A DNA stretch of 64,000 bases from SLHU01 sp009929975 (lineage in GTDB: Bacteria > Bacillota > Clostridia > Saccharofermentanales > UBA5734), in NCBI GenBank assembly GCA_040776905.1, contig JAXGZQ010000002.1, positions 1 to 64,000 of the forward strand. The letters run 5' to 3'. Under the pieces are notes generated by a model. The model was not told where the DNA came from. It searched no databases and was given only the letters and a program-made list of their open reading frames with translations. The translations under genes and the position numbers were made by a program. Positions 40,922 through 48,741 of the stretch are shown here, piece after piece; the first letter of the stretch is position 1; every line of letters starts with the position of its first letter.

Positions 40922-41918
40922 ATGAATCCTCTTTATTATGGCTGGGTGATCCTCGCGGTCTGTTTTCTTTCATTTTTCTTTTCCGGTCCCGGTCAGACCT
41001 ATTTCACAGTGGTTCTATCGCCGCCGTGCCCTCGCGTTCAGTCTGATGTCGCTGGGTGGGGCCGTTGGCTCGGCGATTGTCCCGCCTCTCAACGCCTGGC
41101 TGATCCAGAGCATCGGCTGGCGCATGACCTGGCGTGTCTGGGCCGTAATGATCTGGCTGGTCTTTGTCCCGGTTGTCTGGCTTTTCCTGCGGAACCGGCC
41201 GGAAGATCTGGGACTGACGCTGGAAGATGAACAGAAGAAAGGACTCGGCTGGCCGGGGCGAAAGACAGATGCCGAGAAGCGCAGACCCGCGGTCAAGTTT
41301 GAGGAAGTCGCCAGTTGGCAGGCGCGCGACGCGATCCGGACCGTCACATTCTGGGCCGTGATCTATATTCAGATGCTGATGCCGATGATCGGAACCGGTA
41401 TTACCTTTCATTTTGTCTCTGTAATGACCAGCCGGGGTATTCTTGAATCACAAACCCCTTTTTTACTGAGTCAGATCGCGTCGACGACTCTGATATCAAC
41501 GCTGCTGGCCGGCGTCGTGATGACCAGACTGTCGGTCCGGCTGATATCAATCATCATGACGGCGCTGATTGCGATTTCAGTCGTTCTGGTACTGGTGACA
41601 CAGTCGTTGGCGATGGCGGTCGTTTACGCCTTGCTGCATGGCCTGATCAACGGCTTCATGGCGGTCTGGGGCGGACTCGTCTGGCCGGATTATTTCGGCA
41701 CGCGCTATCTCGGCGGAATCCGCGGCATGGCAACGACCGGTATGGTCATCGCCTCCGCGCTCGGACCGATTCCGCTCGGCTTTATTTTTGATCTGACTGG
41801 ATATTATAATATCGCCCTGATCGTCTTCCTGGTTATGGCGGTCATCGGCGTCGGTGTCGCTTTTGTCTGTCCGCGGCCTCATGCGCCGCCTGCCGTCAAA
41901 AATCCCTATGAACCATAA
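40922..41918 (+). pseudogene. MFS transporter with internal deletion and frameshift
   Basis: The first ~28 codons from 40922 encode an MFS N-terminus (MNPLYYGWVILAVCFLSFFF, then SGPGQTYF), as in the oxalate/formate-type branch. Near 41001-41006 the frame changes and the sequence jumps to QWFYRRRALAFSLMSLGG, which in intact relatives follows TM4. It then continues normally to 41918 through TM5-12 (AIVPPLNAWLI; GGLVWPDYFGTRYLGGIRGM). About 100 residues covering TM2-TM4 are therefore missing, with a frameshift at the junction. An internal ATG at 41046 could still give a 290-residue C-terminal part, but transport function is very unlikely. It lies head-to-head with the DEAD helicase gene. Confidence 0.85.
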
Positions 41919-41943
41919 AATGATATCGCTCATCTGATCGAAC

Positions 41944-41975
41944 AAAAAACGCCGGACTGTGAAGCCCGGCGTTTT
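41944..41975. terminator. Bidirectional terminator between MFS remnant and hcp
   Basis: A tract, AACGCCGG, 10-base loop, CCGGCGTT, TT. It can serve both convergent units. Confidence 0.8.
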
Positions 41976-41995
41976 ATATATGATCAAGGTGATGA

Positions 41996-43630
41996 TCAGT
42001 TCAGGAAGAGTTTAATATCGTCGTCGACTTCACCGATTCCGGCGATCCCGAAGGTATTGACCAGAACATTGGTCACATTCGGGGAGAGGAACGCCGGCAG
42101 TGTCGGTCCAAGGTGGATATTCTTGAAGCCGAGGAACAGCAGCGCCAGCAGAACAATGACGGCTTTCTGTTCATACCAGGCGATGTTGAAGGCGACTGGC
42201 AGATCGTTAACATCACTCAGTTCGAAAATTTCCTTCAGTTTCAGCGCGATCAGGGCCAGAGAATAGGAGTCATTGCACTGTCCGGCGTCGAGCACGCGGG
42301 GAATCCCGCCGATATCACCGAGCGGCAGCTTGTTGTAACGGTATTTAGCACAGCCTGCCGTCAGGATGACGGTGTCTTTTGGCAGCTTTTCGGCGAATTC
42401 CGTGTAATACTCACGTGACTTCATCCGTCCGTCGCAGCCGGCCATGACAAAGAATTTGCGGATCGCGCCGGTTTTGACGGCGTCGACCACTTTGTCGGCC
42501 AGGGCGAAAACCTGCGCGTGGGCAAAACCGCCGACGATGCTGCCGGTCTCGATCTCCTGAGGCGGCGGGCACTGTTTGGCCATTTCAATGACCTCGGAGA
42601 AGTCCTTGCGGCCGTCTACGTCCGGTACGATATGCCGGCAGCCGGGATATCCAGCTGAACCGGTCGTGAAGATACGCTCGCGAATGGCTTCTTCGCGCGG
42701 CGGGACGATGCAGTTGGTGGTGAAGAGAATCGGTCCGTTGAAGGACTTGAATTCCGTGACCTGTTTCCACCAGGCATTGCCGTAGTTTCCGACGAAATGT
42801 TCGTATTTCTTGAAGGCCGGATAGTAATTGGCCGGCAGCATTTCGCTGTGGGTGTAGACATCAACACCAGTTCCTTCAGTTTGTTCGAGCAGCTGCTCCA
42901 TGTCACGCAGATCATGGCCTGAAATCAGGATGGCGGGGCGGTTGCGAACGCCGATGTTGACTTCGGTGATTTCCGGGTTGCCGTAGGCTGAAGTATTTGC
43001 CTCATCCAGCAGAGCCATCGCCTGGACGCCGTATTCACCGGTTTTCAGGACAAGAGCGACCAGCTGGTCAGCCGTCAGTGAATCATCCAGGACGGACGAT
43101 AAAGCTTCGTACATGAACTCGTATATCGCCGGATTTTCCTTGCCCAGGTTGAACGCGTGTTCAGTGTAGGCGGCCATGCCCTTGAGTCCGTAGATGACCA
43201 GCTCGCGCAATGAGCGGACATCTTCATGATCGGTTGCCAGAACGCCGACCAGCTTCGCGGTCTCCAGCATGGATGCACGATCCCCTGATTGCCATGATGC
43301 GGTTTCGCCAGTCTCGATGCCGGGATTTGTGTTTTTCAGATCCTCGCGCAGCTGCACCATTTTTCTGATCTGGGCGTCGATCGCGTCAGCGTCAAAATTC
43401 GCGTTGGTAATTGTCATAAACAGACTGTTGACCACCTGATGACTGACCTCAGTCAGGTCCGCGGTGGCCAGCTGGCCTTTACGTACGATAAGAGAAATTT
43501 CCTTCAGTGTGTGGATCAGTAGATCCTGCAGTCCCGCGACGGTATCATCTTTTCCGCAGACCCCTTTGATCGTACAACCGATTCCTTTTGCCGCTTCCTG
43601 ACATTGGAAGCAAAACATTTTGTTGTCCAT
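41996..43630 (-). CDS. hcp: Hydroxylamine reductase (hybrid-cluster protein)
   Basis: 544 residues, full length. The N-terminal cluster ligands are Cys7, Cys10, Cys19 and Cys25 (MFCFQCQEAAKGIGC, then GVCGK). Hybrid-cluster ligands follow in ISGHDLRDMEQLLE, YTHSEMLPANYY, FTTNCIVPP, GYPGCRH, TAGCAKYRYN and VLDAGQCNDSYS. In the family it reduces hydroxylamine to ammonia and also acts as an NO reductase, protecting anaerobes from nitrosative stress. It is cytoplasmic. AAAGGAG precedes the ATG. No partner reductase hcr adjoins it. The promoter carries a palindrome that may bind the Crp/Fnr regulator at 23.4 kb. Confidence 0.97.
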   Translation of the reverse strand: MDNKMFCFQCQEAAKGIGCTIKGVCGKDDTVAGLQDLLIHTLKEISLIVRKGQLATADLTEVSHQVVNSLFMTITNANFDADAIDAQIRKMVQLREDLKNTNPGIETGETASWQSGDRASMLETAKLVGVLATDHEDVRSLRELVIYGLKGMAAYTEHAFNLGKENPAIYEFMYEALSSVLDDSLTADQLVALVLKTGEYGVQAMALLDEANTSAYGNPEITEVNIGVRNRPAILISGHDLRDMEQLLEQTEGTGVDVYTHSEMLPANYYPAFKKYEHFVGNYGNAWWKQVTEFKSFNGPILFTTNCIVPPREEAIRERIFTTGSAGYPGCRHIVPDVDGRKDFSEVIEMAKQCPPPQEIETGSIVGGFAHAQVFALADKVVDAVKTGAIRKFFVMAGCDGRMKSREYYTEFAEKLPKDTVILTAGCAKYRYNKLPLGDIGGIPRVLDAGQCNDSYSLALIALKLKEIFELSDVNDLPVAFNIAWYEQKAVIVLLALLFLGFKNIHLGPTLPAFLSPNVTNVLVNTFGIAGIGEVDDDIKLFLN

Positions 43631-43700
43631 AGATAGGCTCCTTTCAAGCGTTGCTGTCTGTCGTCACAATTTAAGCGTTTAATCGACAAACCTCAGAACG

Positions 43701-43729
43701 ATTATAACAGAAATGTTACATCTGATGTA
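43701..43729 (-). promoter_or_regulatory. hcp promoter with a 13-bp palindrome at the -35 position
   Basis: On the minus strand a perfect TATAAT (43706-43701) lies downstream of TACATC-A-GATGTA (43729-43717), a perfect 6+1+6 dyad that covers the region where a weak -35 would be. This fits an activator-dependent promoter. Confidence 0.55.
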
Positions 43730-43757
43730 CCGTTTTTTCCTTAGGGAGATGATTTGA

Positions 43758-43763
43758 TATAAT
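43758..43763 (+). promoter_or_regulatory. -10 element of the beta-hydroxyacid dehydrogenase gene
   Basis: TATAAT, preceded by TTGA. No good -35 is seen at 17 bp (TTTTCC). It is divergent from the hcp promoter 52 bp away. Confidence 0.45.
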
Positions 43764-43839
43764 GACATGGACTGGAATCACAGGCCATTCACGAATGTGT
43801 GAAATGTGACGAAGAATAAATGGGAAAATGGGTGATATG

Positions 43840-44724
43840 ATGAAAATTGGATTTATCGGACTGGGAATCATGGGGCGTCCGATGGCGCTCAATCTGATCA
43901 GGGGCGGTCATCAACTGGTTGTCTGGCAGAAGTCAGGTGCGGCAGAAGAACTGGTGGCGGCCGGCGCTCAGACCGCTGACAGCTATAGCGAATTGGCAGC
44001 AGGGGTTGAACTGGTGATTCTGATGCTGCCGGATTCCCCCCAGGTTGAACAGGTCGTGTTGGGTGAACAGGGTGTACTGCAGGGAATCAACTCAGGAACG
44101 ATCCTTGTTGATATGAGTTCAATCGCGCCTGCGGTCAGCCAGAGTATCGCATGCGAACTGGAAAAAAAGAAGGTGGCCATGCTGGACGCTCCCGTCAGCG
44201 GCGGCGAACCTGGCGCGATTGCCGGGACCTTGTCGATCATGGTCGGCGGACCGGAGGCCGCGTTCGAGTCGGTCAAAGAGGTTCTTCTGTGCATGGGAAA
44301 ATCAGCCGTGCGCTGTGGTGGAATTGGTGCCGGCAACACCACGAAACTGGCCAATCAGATCATCGTCGCTCTGAATATCGCGGCCCTGTCTGAGGCCCTG
44401 GTTCTCGGGAGAAAAGCCGGTGTCGACCCGCAGGTCATTATGGACGCGATCCGTGGCGGGCTGGCCGGCAGTGCCGTGCTCGAAGCCAAGGGCCCGATGA
44501 TGGCCGCCGGTTCATTTGATCCCGGTTTCCGCCTCGACTTGCACATGAAAGATCTGAACAATGTATTGGATACCGCGAAAACGTTCGATCTTCCGCTCTT
44601 TCTGACCGCACAGGTTCAGGACATCCTGCGGGCGCTGCACAATGGCGGCAAGGGGGATCTCGACCACAGCGGAATTGTCACTTTCTACGAACAGCTGACC
44701 GGACTCCGTGTTGCTGACGAGTAA
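43840..44724 (+). CDS. Beta-hydroxyacid dehydrogenase (tartronate-semialdehyde reductase / 3-hydroxyisobutyrate dehydrogenase type)
   Basis: 294 residues from ATG 43840 (four codons longer if ATG 43828 is used; GGTGAT lies just before the later start). The N-terminal Rossmann motif GFIGLGIMGRPMALNLIRGG binds NAD(P). The substrate motif DAPVSGGEPGAIAGTLSIMV is close to the DAPVSGG-xxGAxxG signature, and the catalytic Lys lies in GAGNTTKLANQ. GarR/GlxR-like enzymes reduce 2-hydroxy-3-oxopropionate to glycerate, and the sequence fits this branch best, but other short 3-hydroxyacids are possible. It is a single gene with its own terminator, near the sugar-catabolism region. Confidence 0.9.
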   Translation: MKIGFIGLGIMGRPMALNLIRGGHQLVVWQKSGAAEELVAAGAQTADSYSELAAGVELVILMLPDSPQVEQVVLGEQGVLQGINSGTILVDMSSIAPAVSQSIACELEKKKVAMLDAPVSGGEPGAIAGTLSIMVGGPEAAFESVKEVLLCMGKSAVRCGGIGAGNTTKLANQIIVALNIAALSEALVLGRKAGVDPQVIMDAIRGGLAGSAVLEAKGPMMAAGSFDPGFRLDLHMKDLNNVLDTAKTFDLPLFLTAQVQDILRALHNGGKGDLDHSGIVTFYEQLTGLRVADE

Positions 44725-44728
44725 AAAA

Positions 44729-44754
44729 AGAACAGGCTCCCGGCCTGTTCTTTC
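44729..44754. terminator. Terminator after the beta-hydroxyacid dehydrogenase gene
   Basis: AGAACAGG, 7-base loop, CCTGTTCT, then TTC, preceded by A7. Works best toward the minus strand but lies between convergent genes. Confidence 0.75.
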
Positions 44755-44776
44755 ATGACGAGTCCGCATCGGTTGA

Positions 44777-45538
44777 TCAGATCGCCGGCATGATGGTGCC
44801 ACCGGTAACGGGAATGAAGGCACCATGGATAAACGAGGCCAGATCGGAGGCGAGGAAGGCGACCGCGTTGGCGATATCCTGGTCGGTCCCGCGGCGTTTG
44901 AGAGGGACATTGCAGATATAGTCCTGATCATTTCCCGCGAGGCCCTGGCGATCACGGTCACTGTACGTCCAGCCGGGCGCGACCTGATTGACGGTGATGC
45001 CGTGTTCACCGATCTCTTTCGCCAGAACTCTCATCAATCCATCGAGACCTTTCTTGCCGGCGACATAGGCCGCTGATCCCGGGTTGGCCAGTTGCGCGCA
45101 TTCGGTGTTGATCGCGATGTAGCGGCCGCTGTTCTGGCTGATCAGGTGCGGGATAAAGGATTTACTCAGATAGACATTCTGCATGACCGTGCTTTGGAAC
45201 TGGCTGATGAAATCATCAGCAGGCTGCTCGAGAATCGTGGTCCATGTGTAGCTGCTGACGGCGTTGGCAACGACGATATCCGGCATCAGGTTTTCCTGCT
45301 GCAGCAGGACACGCATGGTTGTGATGGAAGGTTGGCTGGTTATGTCGGCCTGGACAGCGAGTGCCCTCCGTCCCATCTGGTGGATGGTTTCGGTTAATTC
45401 AGCCGCTTTGTCTGCGTTGCGGTTGTAATGAATGATGACATCAGCGCCGCATTCCGCCAGCGTTTTCGCCATCATCCGGCCGAGATCACCGGTCGCGCCG
45501 GTGACGAGAGCGACTTTCCCTTTCAAGTTGATATCCAT
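44777..45538 (-). CDS. Short-chain dehydrogenase/reductase
   Basis: 253 residues of the classical SDR type: GATGDLGRMMAKTLA nucleotide loop, VANAVSSYTW (NAG-like), and YVAGKKG with catalytic Tyr and Lys. The residue 13 before the Tyr, normally the catalytic Ser, is a Thr (INTECAQ). The C-terminus HGAFIPVTGGTIMP is typical of FabG-like members. The family reduces carbonyls with NAD(P)H. The substrate is unknown. GGAG precedes the ATG. It is a single gene, convergent with the beta-hydroxyacid dehydrogenase gene. Confidence 0.9.
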   Translation of the reverse strand: MDINLKGKVALVTGATGDLGRMMAKTLAECGADVIIHYNRNADKAAELTETIHQMGRRALAVQADITSQPSITTMRVLLQQENLMPDIVVANAVSSYTWTTILEQPADDFISQFQSTVMQNVYLSKSFIPHLISQNSGRYIAINTECAQLANPGSAAYVAGKKGLDGLMRVLAKEIGEHGITVNQVAPGWTYSDRDRQGLAGNDQDYICNVPLKRRGTDQDIANAVAFLASDLASFIHGAFIPVTGGTIMPAI

Positions 45539-45603
45539 CGTCAGTCTCCTTTTTTATCTTTATCATAACAGGTTTATTCGATTCTGAATATTCTTGCACA
45601 TTG

Positions 45604-45612
45604 TGGTAAAAT
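45604..45612 (+). promoter_or_regulatory. Extended -10 element for the zinc-ribbon gene
   Basis: TGG-TAAAAT, 100 bp upstream of ATG 45712, without a convincing -35. Confidence 0.35.
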
Positions 45613-45711
45613 GTTGGCATGGAATGTCATTTAGCTTTCATACACCCTGTATGCAGGCAGATTGGCAGGCCAGAACTGATCAAAATGTTTCTGAGAAGTG
45701 AGGTGTTATTC

Positions 45712-46161
45712 ATGTCGAAATTCTGTCAGACCTGTGGCAAAGAGCTCGATGACAAGGCTGAATTCTGTGATGGATGCGGCCAGGCTCAAAGCACAAATGC
45801 TACACAACAGACACCACCAGTTGGTCAGACGACGCAACCTCCTGTGGCCGGTGCCTATTCAGCCGATGACATTGAAAAGAACAAAGTAATGGCGGCTCTC
45901 GCGTACTTCCTCTTCTTTCTTCCGCTGGTTGTCTGTCCTGATTCACCATTTGGCCGGTACCATGCCAATCAGGGACTCCTTCTTCTGATCGTCGGTATCG
46001 CCGGTAGTGTGATTCTCGGGATCATTCCGATCATCGGCTGGATCCTTCTGCCGTTCTTTTATATCGCCGTCGCGGTTTTCGCGATCATCGGGCTGATGAA
46101 CGCACTGAAGGGACTCGCCAAACCACTCCCCCTTTTCGGCAAATTCCAGATTATCAAATAA
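45712..46161 (+). CDS. Zinc-ribbon membrane protein (DUF4870-like)
   Basis: 149 residues from ATG 45712, preceded by GAGGTG; an upstream in-frame start at 45619 has no site. A zinc ribbon at the N-terminus (FCQTCGKELDDKAEFCDGCG) is joined by a Gln/Thr/Pro-rich linker (about 25-50) to three hydrophobic segments. The phrase GRYHANQGLLLLIVGIAGSV is typical of DUF4870-type proteins. Function is unknown. It is a single gene closed by a strong terminator. Confidence 0.85.
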   Translation: MSKFCQTCGKELDDKAEFCDGCGQAQSTNATQQTPPVGQTTQPPVAGAYSADDIEKNKVMAALAYFLFFLPLVVCPDSPFGRYHANQGLLLLIVGIAGSVILGIIPIIGWILLPFFYIAVAVFAIIGLMNALKGLAKPLPLFGKFQIIK

Positions 46162-46173
46162 GTTCTCTGCCGC

Positions 46174-46217
46174 AAAAAACATCCGGCCGGTCGTCCTGAG
46201 AAGACCGGCCGTTTTTT
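46174..46217 (+). terminator. Terminator after the zinc-ribbon gene
   Basis: GGCCGGTC (46185-46192), 10-base loop, GACCGGCC (46203-46210), then GTTTTTT. Confidence 0.88.
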
Positions 46218-46239
46218 GTCCGACAAATAATAAATTCCA

Positions 46240-46286
46240 TAGACGATTACATTCGCTTACGCTATAATAATATTAAATTGTTTAAT
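46240..46286 (+). promoter_or_regulatory. Promoter and operator of the gntR gene
   Basis: TAGACG (46240-46245), 17-bp spacer, TATAAT (46263-46268). A perfect dyad ATTAAA-TTG-TTTAAT (46272-46286) covers the expected start of transcription, so the regulator may repress itself. Confidence 0.6.
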
Positions 46287-46310
46287 GTTATGACAAAAGG
46301 CGAGGGCGAT

Positions 46311-47075
46311 ATGGCGATTTTCCAGCACACGATCGATAAGAAAACTCCGATTCCTCTGTATTATCAGCTGAAGCAGATCATCGTCAGCGAAATTGAGGCC
46401 GGAGTGTACAAACCGGGTGACCTGATACCAACTGAGAAAGAATTAAGTGAGTTCTTTGACATCAGCCGGACCACGGTTCGCCAGGCAATCACCGAGCTAG
46501 TTCAGGAAGGGCGTCTTTACCGGGTCAAGAGTAAGGGAACTTTTGTTACCCGGCCGAAAATCAGCCAGGATTTCATCCGCCGCATAGAAACGTTCAATGA
46601 GCAGATCACCCGGCTGGGCATGAGTCCATCCACACAACTGCTGGAATTGAAGACGATCACCGCGCCGGAGGTGGTGCAGGAACAGCTCCGGCTGCCGCCC
46701 GGCAGCAAGGTATTGACATTCCTGCGCAAGCGCTACGCGGATGATGAGCCGAATGTCATCGTCAGGACTTATCTGCCCTATGATACCTGTGGCTTTGTCG
46801 CGGATCATGACCTTGAACAGGAATCGTTGTACGAAATTCTGGCCAAAGACATGAAAACGCGTATTTTCCGGATCAGCCGCGTCGTCGAGGCAGTTCTGGC
46901 GGACAGTCGCGATGCCGAGATCCTCGGTATCAGTGCCGGTACGGCCGTTCATTTTTTCACCAGTGTCGGGTATAACCAGGACAACCAGCCGATTGAATAT
47001 TCGCTTGCCCGCTATCGCGGTGACCGCAACCGGTTTGAAGTGGATGTCTATTACACACCACCAAACCAGGCGTGA
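46311..47075 (+). CDS. GntR-family regulator (HutC subfamily, UTRA domain)
   Basis: 254 residues from ATG 46311, just after GAGGGCGAT; an in-frame ATG at 46278 lies inside the operator. The winged helix-turn-helix is clear (TPIPLYYQLKQIIVSEIEAG; LIPTEKELSEFFDISRTTVR; VRQAITELVQEGRLYRVKSK), followed by a UTRA effector domain (about 90-250) that binds small metabolites, often sugar phosphates. It is separated by a terminator from the five-gene catabolic operon that begins 125 bp downstream. Adjacency makes it the probable regulator of that operon. Confidence 0.92.
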   Translation: MAIFQHTIDKKTPIPLYYQLKQIIVSEIEAGVYKPGDLIPTEKELSEFFDISRTTVRQAITELVQEGRLYRVKSKGTFVTRPKISQDFIRRIETFNEQITRLGMSPSTQLLELKTITAPEVVQEQLRLPPGSKVLTFLRKRYADDEPNVIVRTYLPYDTCGFVADHDLEQESLYEILAKDMKTRIFRISRVVEAVLADSRDAEILGISAGTAVHFFTSVGYNQDNQPIEYSLARYRGDRNRFEVDVYYTPPNQA

Positions 47076-47081
47076 GTTGGC

Positions 47082-47107
47082 AGAATCGCCTGCGGGCGAT
47101 TCTTTTT
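47082..47107 (+). terminator. Terminator after gntR
   Basis: AGAATCGCC-TGC-GGGCGATTCT followed by TTTTT. It makes gntR monocistronic, so the operon downstream needs its own promoter, which I could not fix (TTGTAA at 47122-47127 is a weak -35 candidate). Confidence 0.85.
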
Positions 47108-47199
47108 CCGGTCGCGATATGTTGTAACATTATGTCAAATCAATAAAGGCACGATCAGGCGAAAATCGCCGGATTGACCGTTAATACAGGAGGAAAAAA

Positions 47200-48141
47200 A
47201 TGATACAGTTGCCAGTCCCTGCCGATCAACCAACCATGTACTTCATCGGTGTTACCACAGGACAGTCGTCCATCATGACGCTTTTCCCGCGCTGGGCGGA
47301 AGCGCTCGGATTGAAAGACGCCTGTATGAAAGGCATCGATATCCCGATTCACGCTCCGGCAGAAACGTATCGCCGGGTTGTCGAATTCATCCGGCAGGAC
47401 CCGCTGTCAGTCGGTGCGCTGGTCACGACTCATAAGATCGATCTATATGAAGCGGCTCATGACATGTTTGACGAAATTGATCCGTATGCCCGGCAGTTCG
47501 GCGAACTGTCCTCGATCTCCAAACAGAACGGGCAGCTGATCGCCCATGCCAAAGACCCGATCACGGCCGGTCTTTCTCTTGATACTTTCATTCCAGCTGA
47601 CCACTGGCGCCGGACCGGGGCGGAGGCCGTCATTCTGGGTGCCGGCGGCAGCGCGCTGTCCATCAGCGCTTATCTGGCCTTGGAAAAGTTCGCTGACAAT
47701 ATTCCCTCCCGCATTCATCTGACCAATCGCAGCGCGCCGCGCCTGGCCTCCGCAGTCAATATTCTCAGTCAATCACGAGTGCCGATGAGTTTTCATCTCT
47801 GTCCTCAGCCGGAGCTGAACGCGAAAATCGTTGAAGCGCTGCCGGCGGGTTCCCTGATTGTCAACGCGACGGGTTTGGGCAAGGACCGGCCCGGCTCACC
47901 ACTGCCGCGTGATATCGTCTTTCCGGAGAACGCGATTATCTGGGAATTGAACTATCGCGGCAGCCTGGAGTTCATGTTGGACGCCCAGGCACAGTGTGAA
48001 AGCCGTGGTCTGACCGTTGAAGATGGCTGGACCTATTTTCTATATGGCTGGACAGAGGTAATCGCCGAAGTGTTTCACATCGAACTGACCGATGAGCGTT
48101 TTGCCGCTTGTCGTGAGATCGCGGCTGCGAATCGCTCATAA
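47200..48141 (+). CDS. Shikimate/quinate dehydrogenase-like oxidoreductase
   Basis: 313 residues, first gene of the operon. The N-terminal catalytic domain has the AroE-type patterns FIGVTTGQSSIMTLFPRWAE and LVTTHKIDLYEAA, whose Lys aligns with the AroE catalytic Lys, and KDPITAGLS carrying an Asp candidate. The C-terminal nucleotide domain has LGAGGSALSISAYLALE and LTNRSAPRLASA, plus NATGLGKDRPGSPLP as in AroE. It is clearly diverged from biosynthetic AroE, and the neighbours are sugar enzymes, so it probably oxidises a cyclic polyol or sugar-like substrate rather than shikimate. AGGAGG lies before the ATG. The next gene begins 15 bp later. Confidence 0.8.
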   Translation: MIQLPVPADQPTMYFIGVTTGQSSIMTLFPRWAEALGLKDACMKGIDIPIHAPAETYRRVVEFIRQDPLSVGALVTTHKIDLYEAAHDMFDEIDPYARQFGELSSISKQNGQLIAHAKDPITAGLSLDTFIPADHWRRTGAEAVILGAGGSALSISAYLALEKFADNIPSRIHLTNRSAPRLASAVNILSQSRVPMSFHLCPQPELNAKIVEALPAGSLIVNATGLGKDRPGSPLPRDIVFPENAIIWELNYRGSLEFMLDAQAQCESRGLTVEDGWTYFLYGWTEVIAEVFHIELTDERFAACREIAAANRS

Positions 48142-48156
48142 GGAGAGGACATCAAT

Positions 48157-48741
48157 ATGGCTTACGAGACTCCGGAAATTTTCGACTTTGATCTTGACAG
48201 CGGATTTTGTCTGCAGAAAGAGCCGATGCATCGCCATTTGTCAGCGATGAACGGTATGTTTCATGACGAGGCAGCCTACCAGGCAGCGATGAAAGACAAC
48301 CCGCGTATCTACTCATTTTACGACATGGATGTTCCGGCACGGTCGACGGATCTGGCCTACGGGACCAGCGTCTGTTATCCAGGCAAAGTCGGTGACGAAT
48401 TTTTCATGACAAAAGGGCATTATCATGAAATCATGGATACGGCGGAAGTTTATTACTGTCAGCAGGGAAGAGGCCTGATGATGATGGAAACGCTCGACGG
48501 GCGCTGGGATTGCAAGGAACTCGTACCGGGCCGGGTCGTTTATGTTCCGGGCGGCTGGGCACATCGCAGCATCAATATCGGTGATGTGCCGTTTGTCACG
48601 TTTTTTGTCTTCAGGGCGGATGCCGGTCATGATTACGCGACCATTGAACACAATAGTTTCCGTAAATGTGTTGTCGCGGATCAGGGGGGCTATGCCGTGA
48701 TCGATAATCCCAACTGGCAGGGTGGTGAACTGGCGAAATGA
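48157..48741 (+). CDS. Cupin-type glucose-6-phosphate isomerase
   Basis: 194 residues of the GPI cupin family (PF06560 type, known from archaea and some bacteria). The metal-binding cupin core is MTKGHYHEIMDTAEVYYCQQ followed by GRGLMMMETLDG (His-x-His and Glu), and PGRVVYVPGGWAHRSINIG supplies the last His. Known members interconvert glucose-6-phosphate and fructose-6-phosphate. Here it may act on another phosphosugar made by the kinase of the operon. The stop overlaps the next start (ATGA). Confidence 0.87.
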   Translation: MAYETPEIFDFDLDSGFCLQKEPMHRHLSAMNGMFHDEAAYQAAMKDNPRIYSFYDMDVPARSTDLAYGTSVCYPGKVGDEFFMTKGHYHEIMDTAEVYYCQQGRGLMMMETLDGRWDCKELVPGRVVYVPGGWAHRSINIGDVPFVTFFVFRADAGHDYATIEHNSFRKCVVADQGGYAVIDNPNWQGGELAK

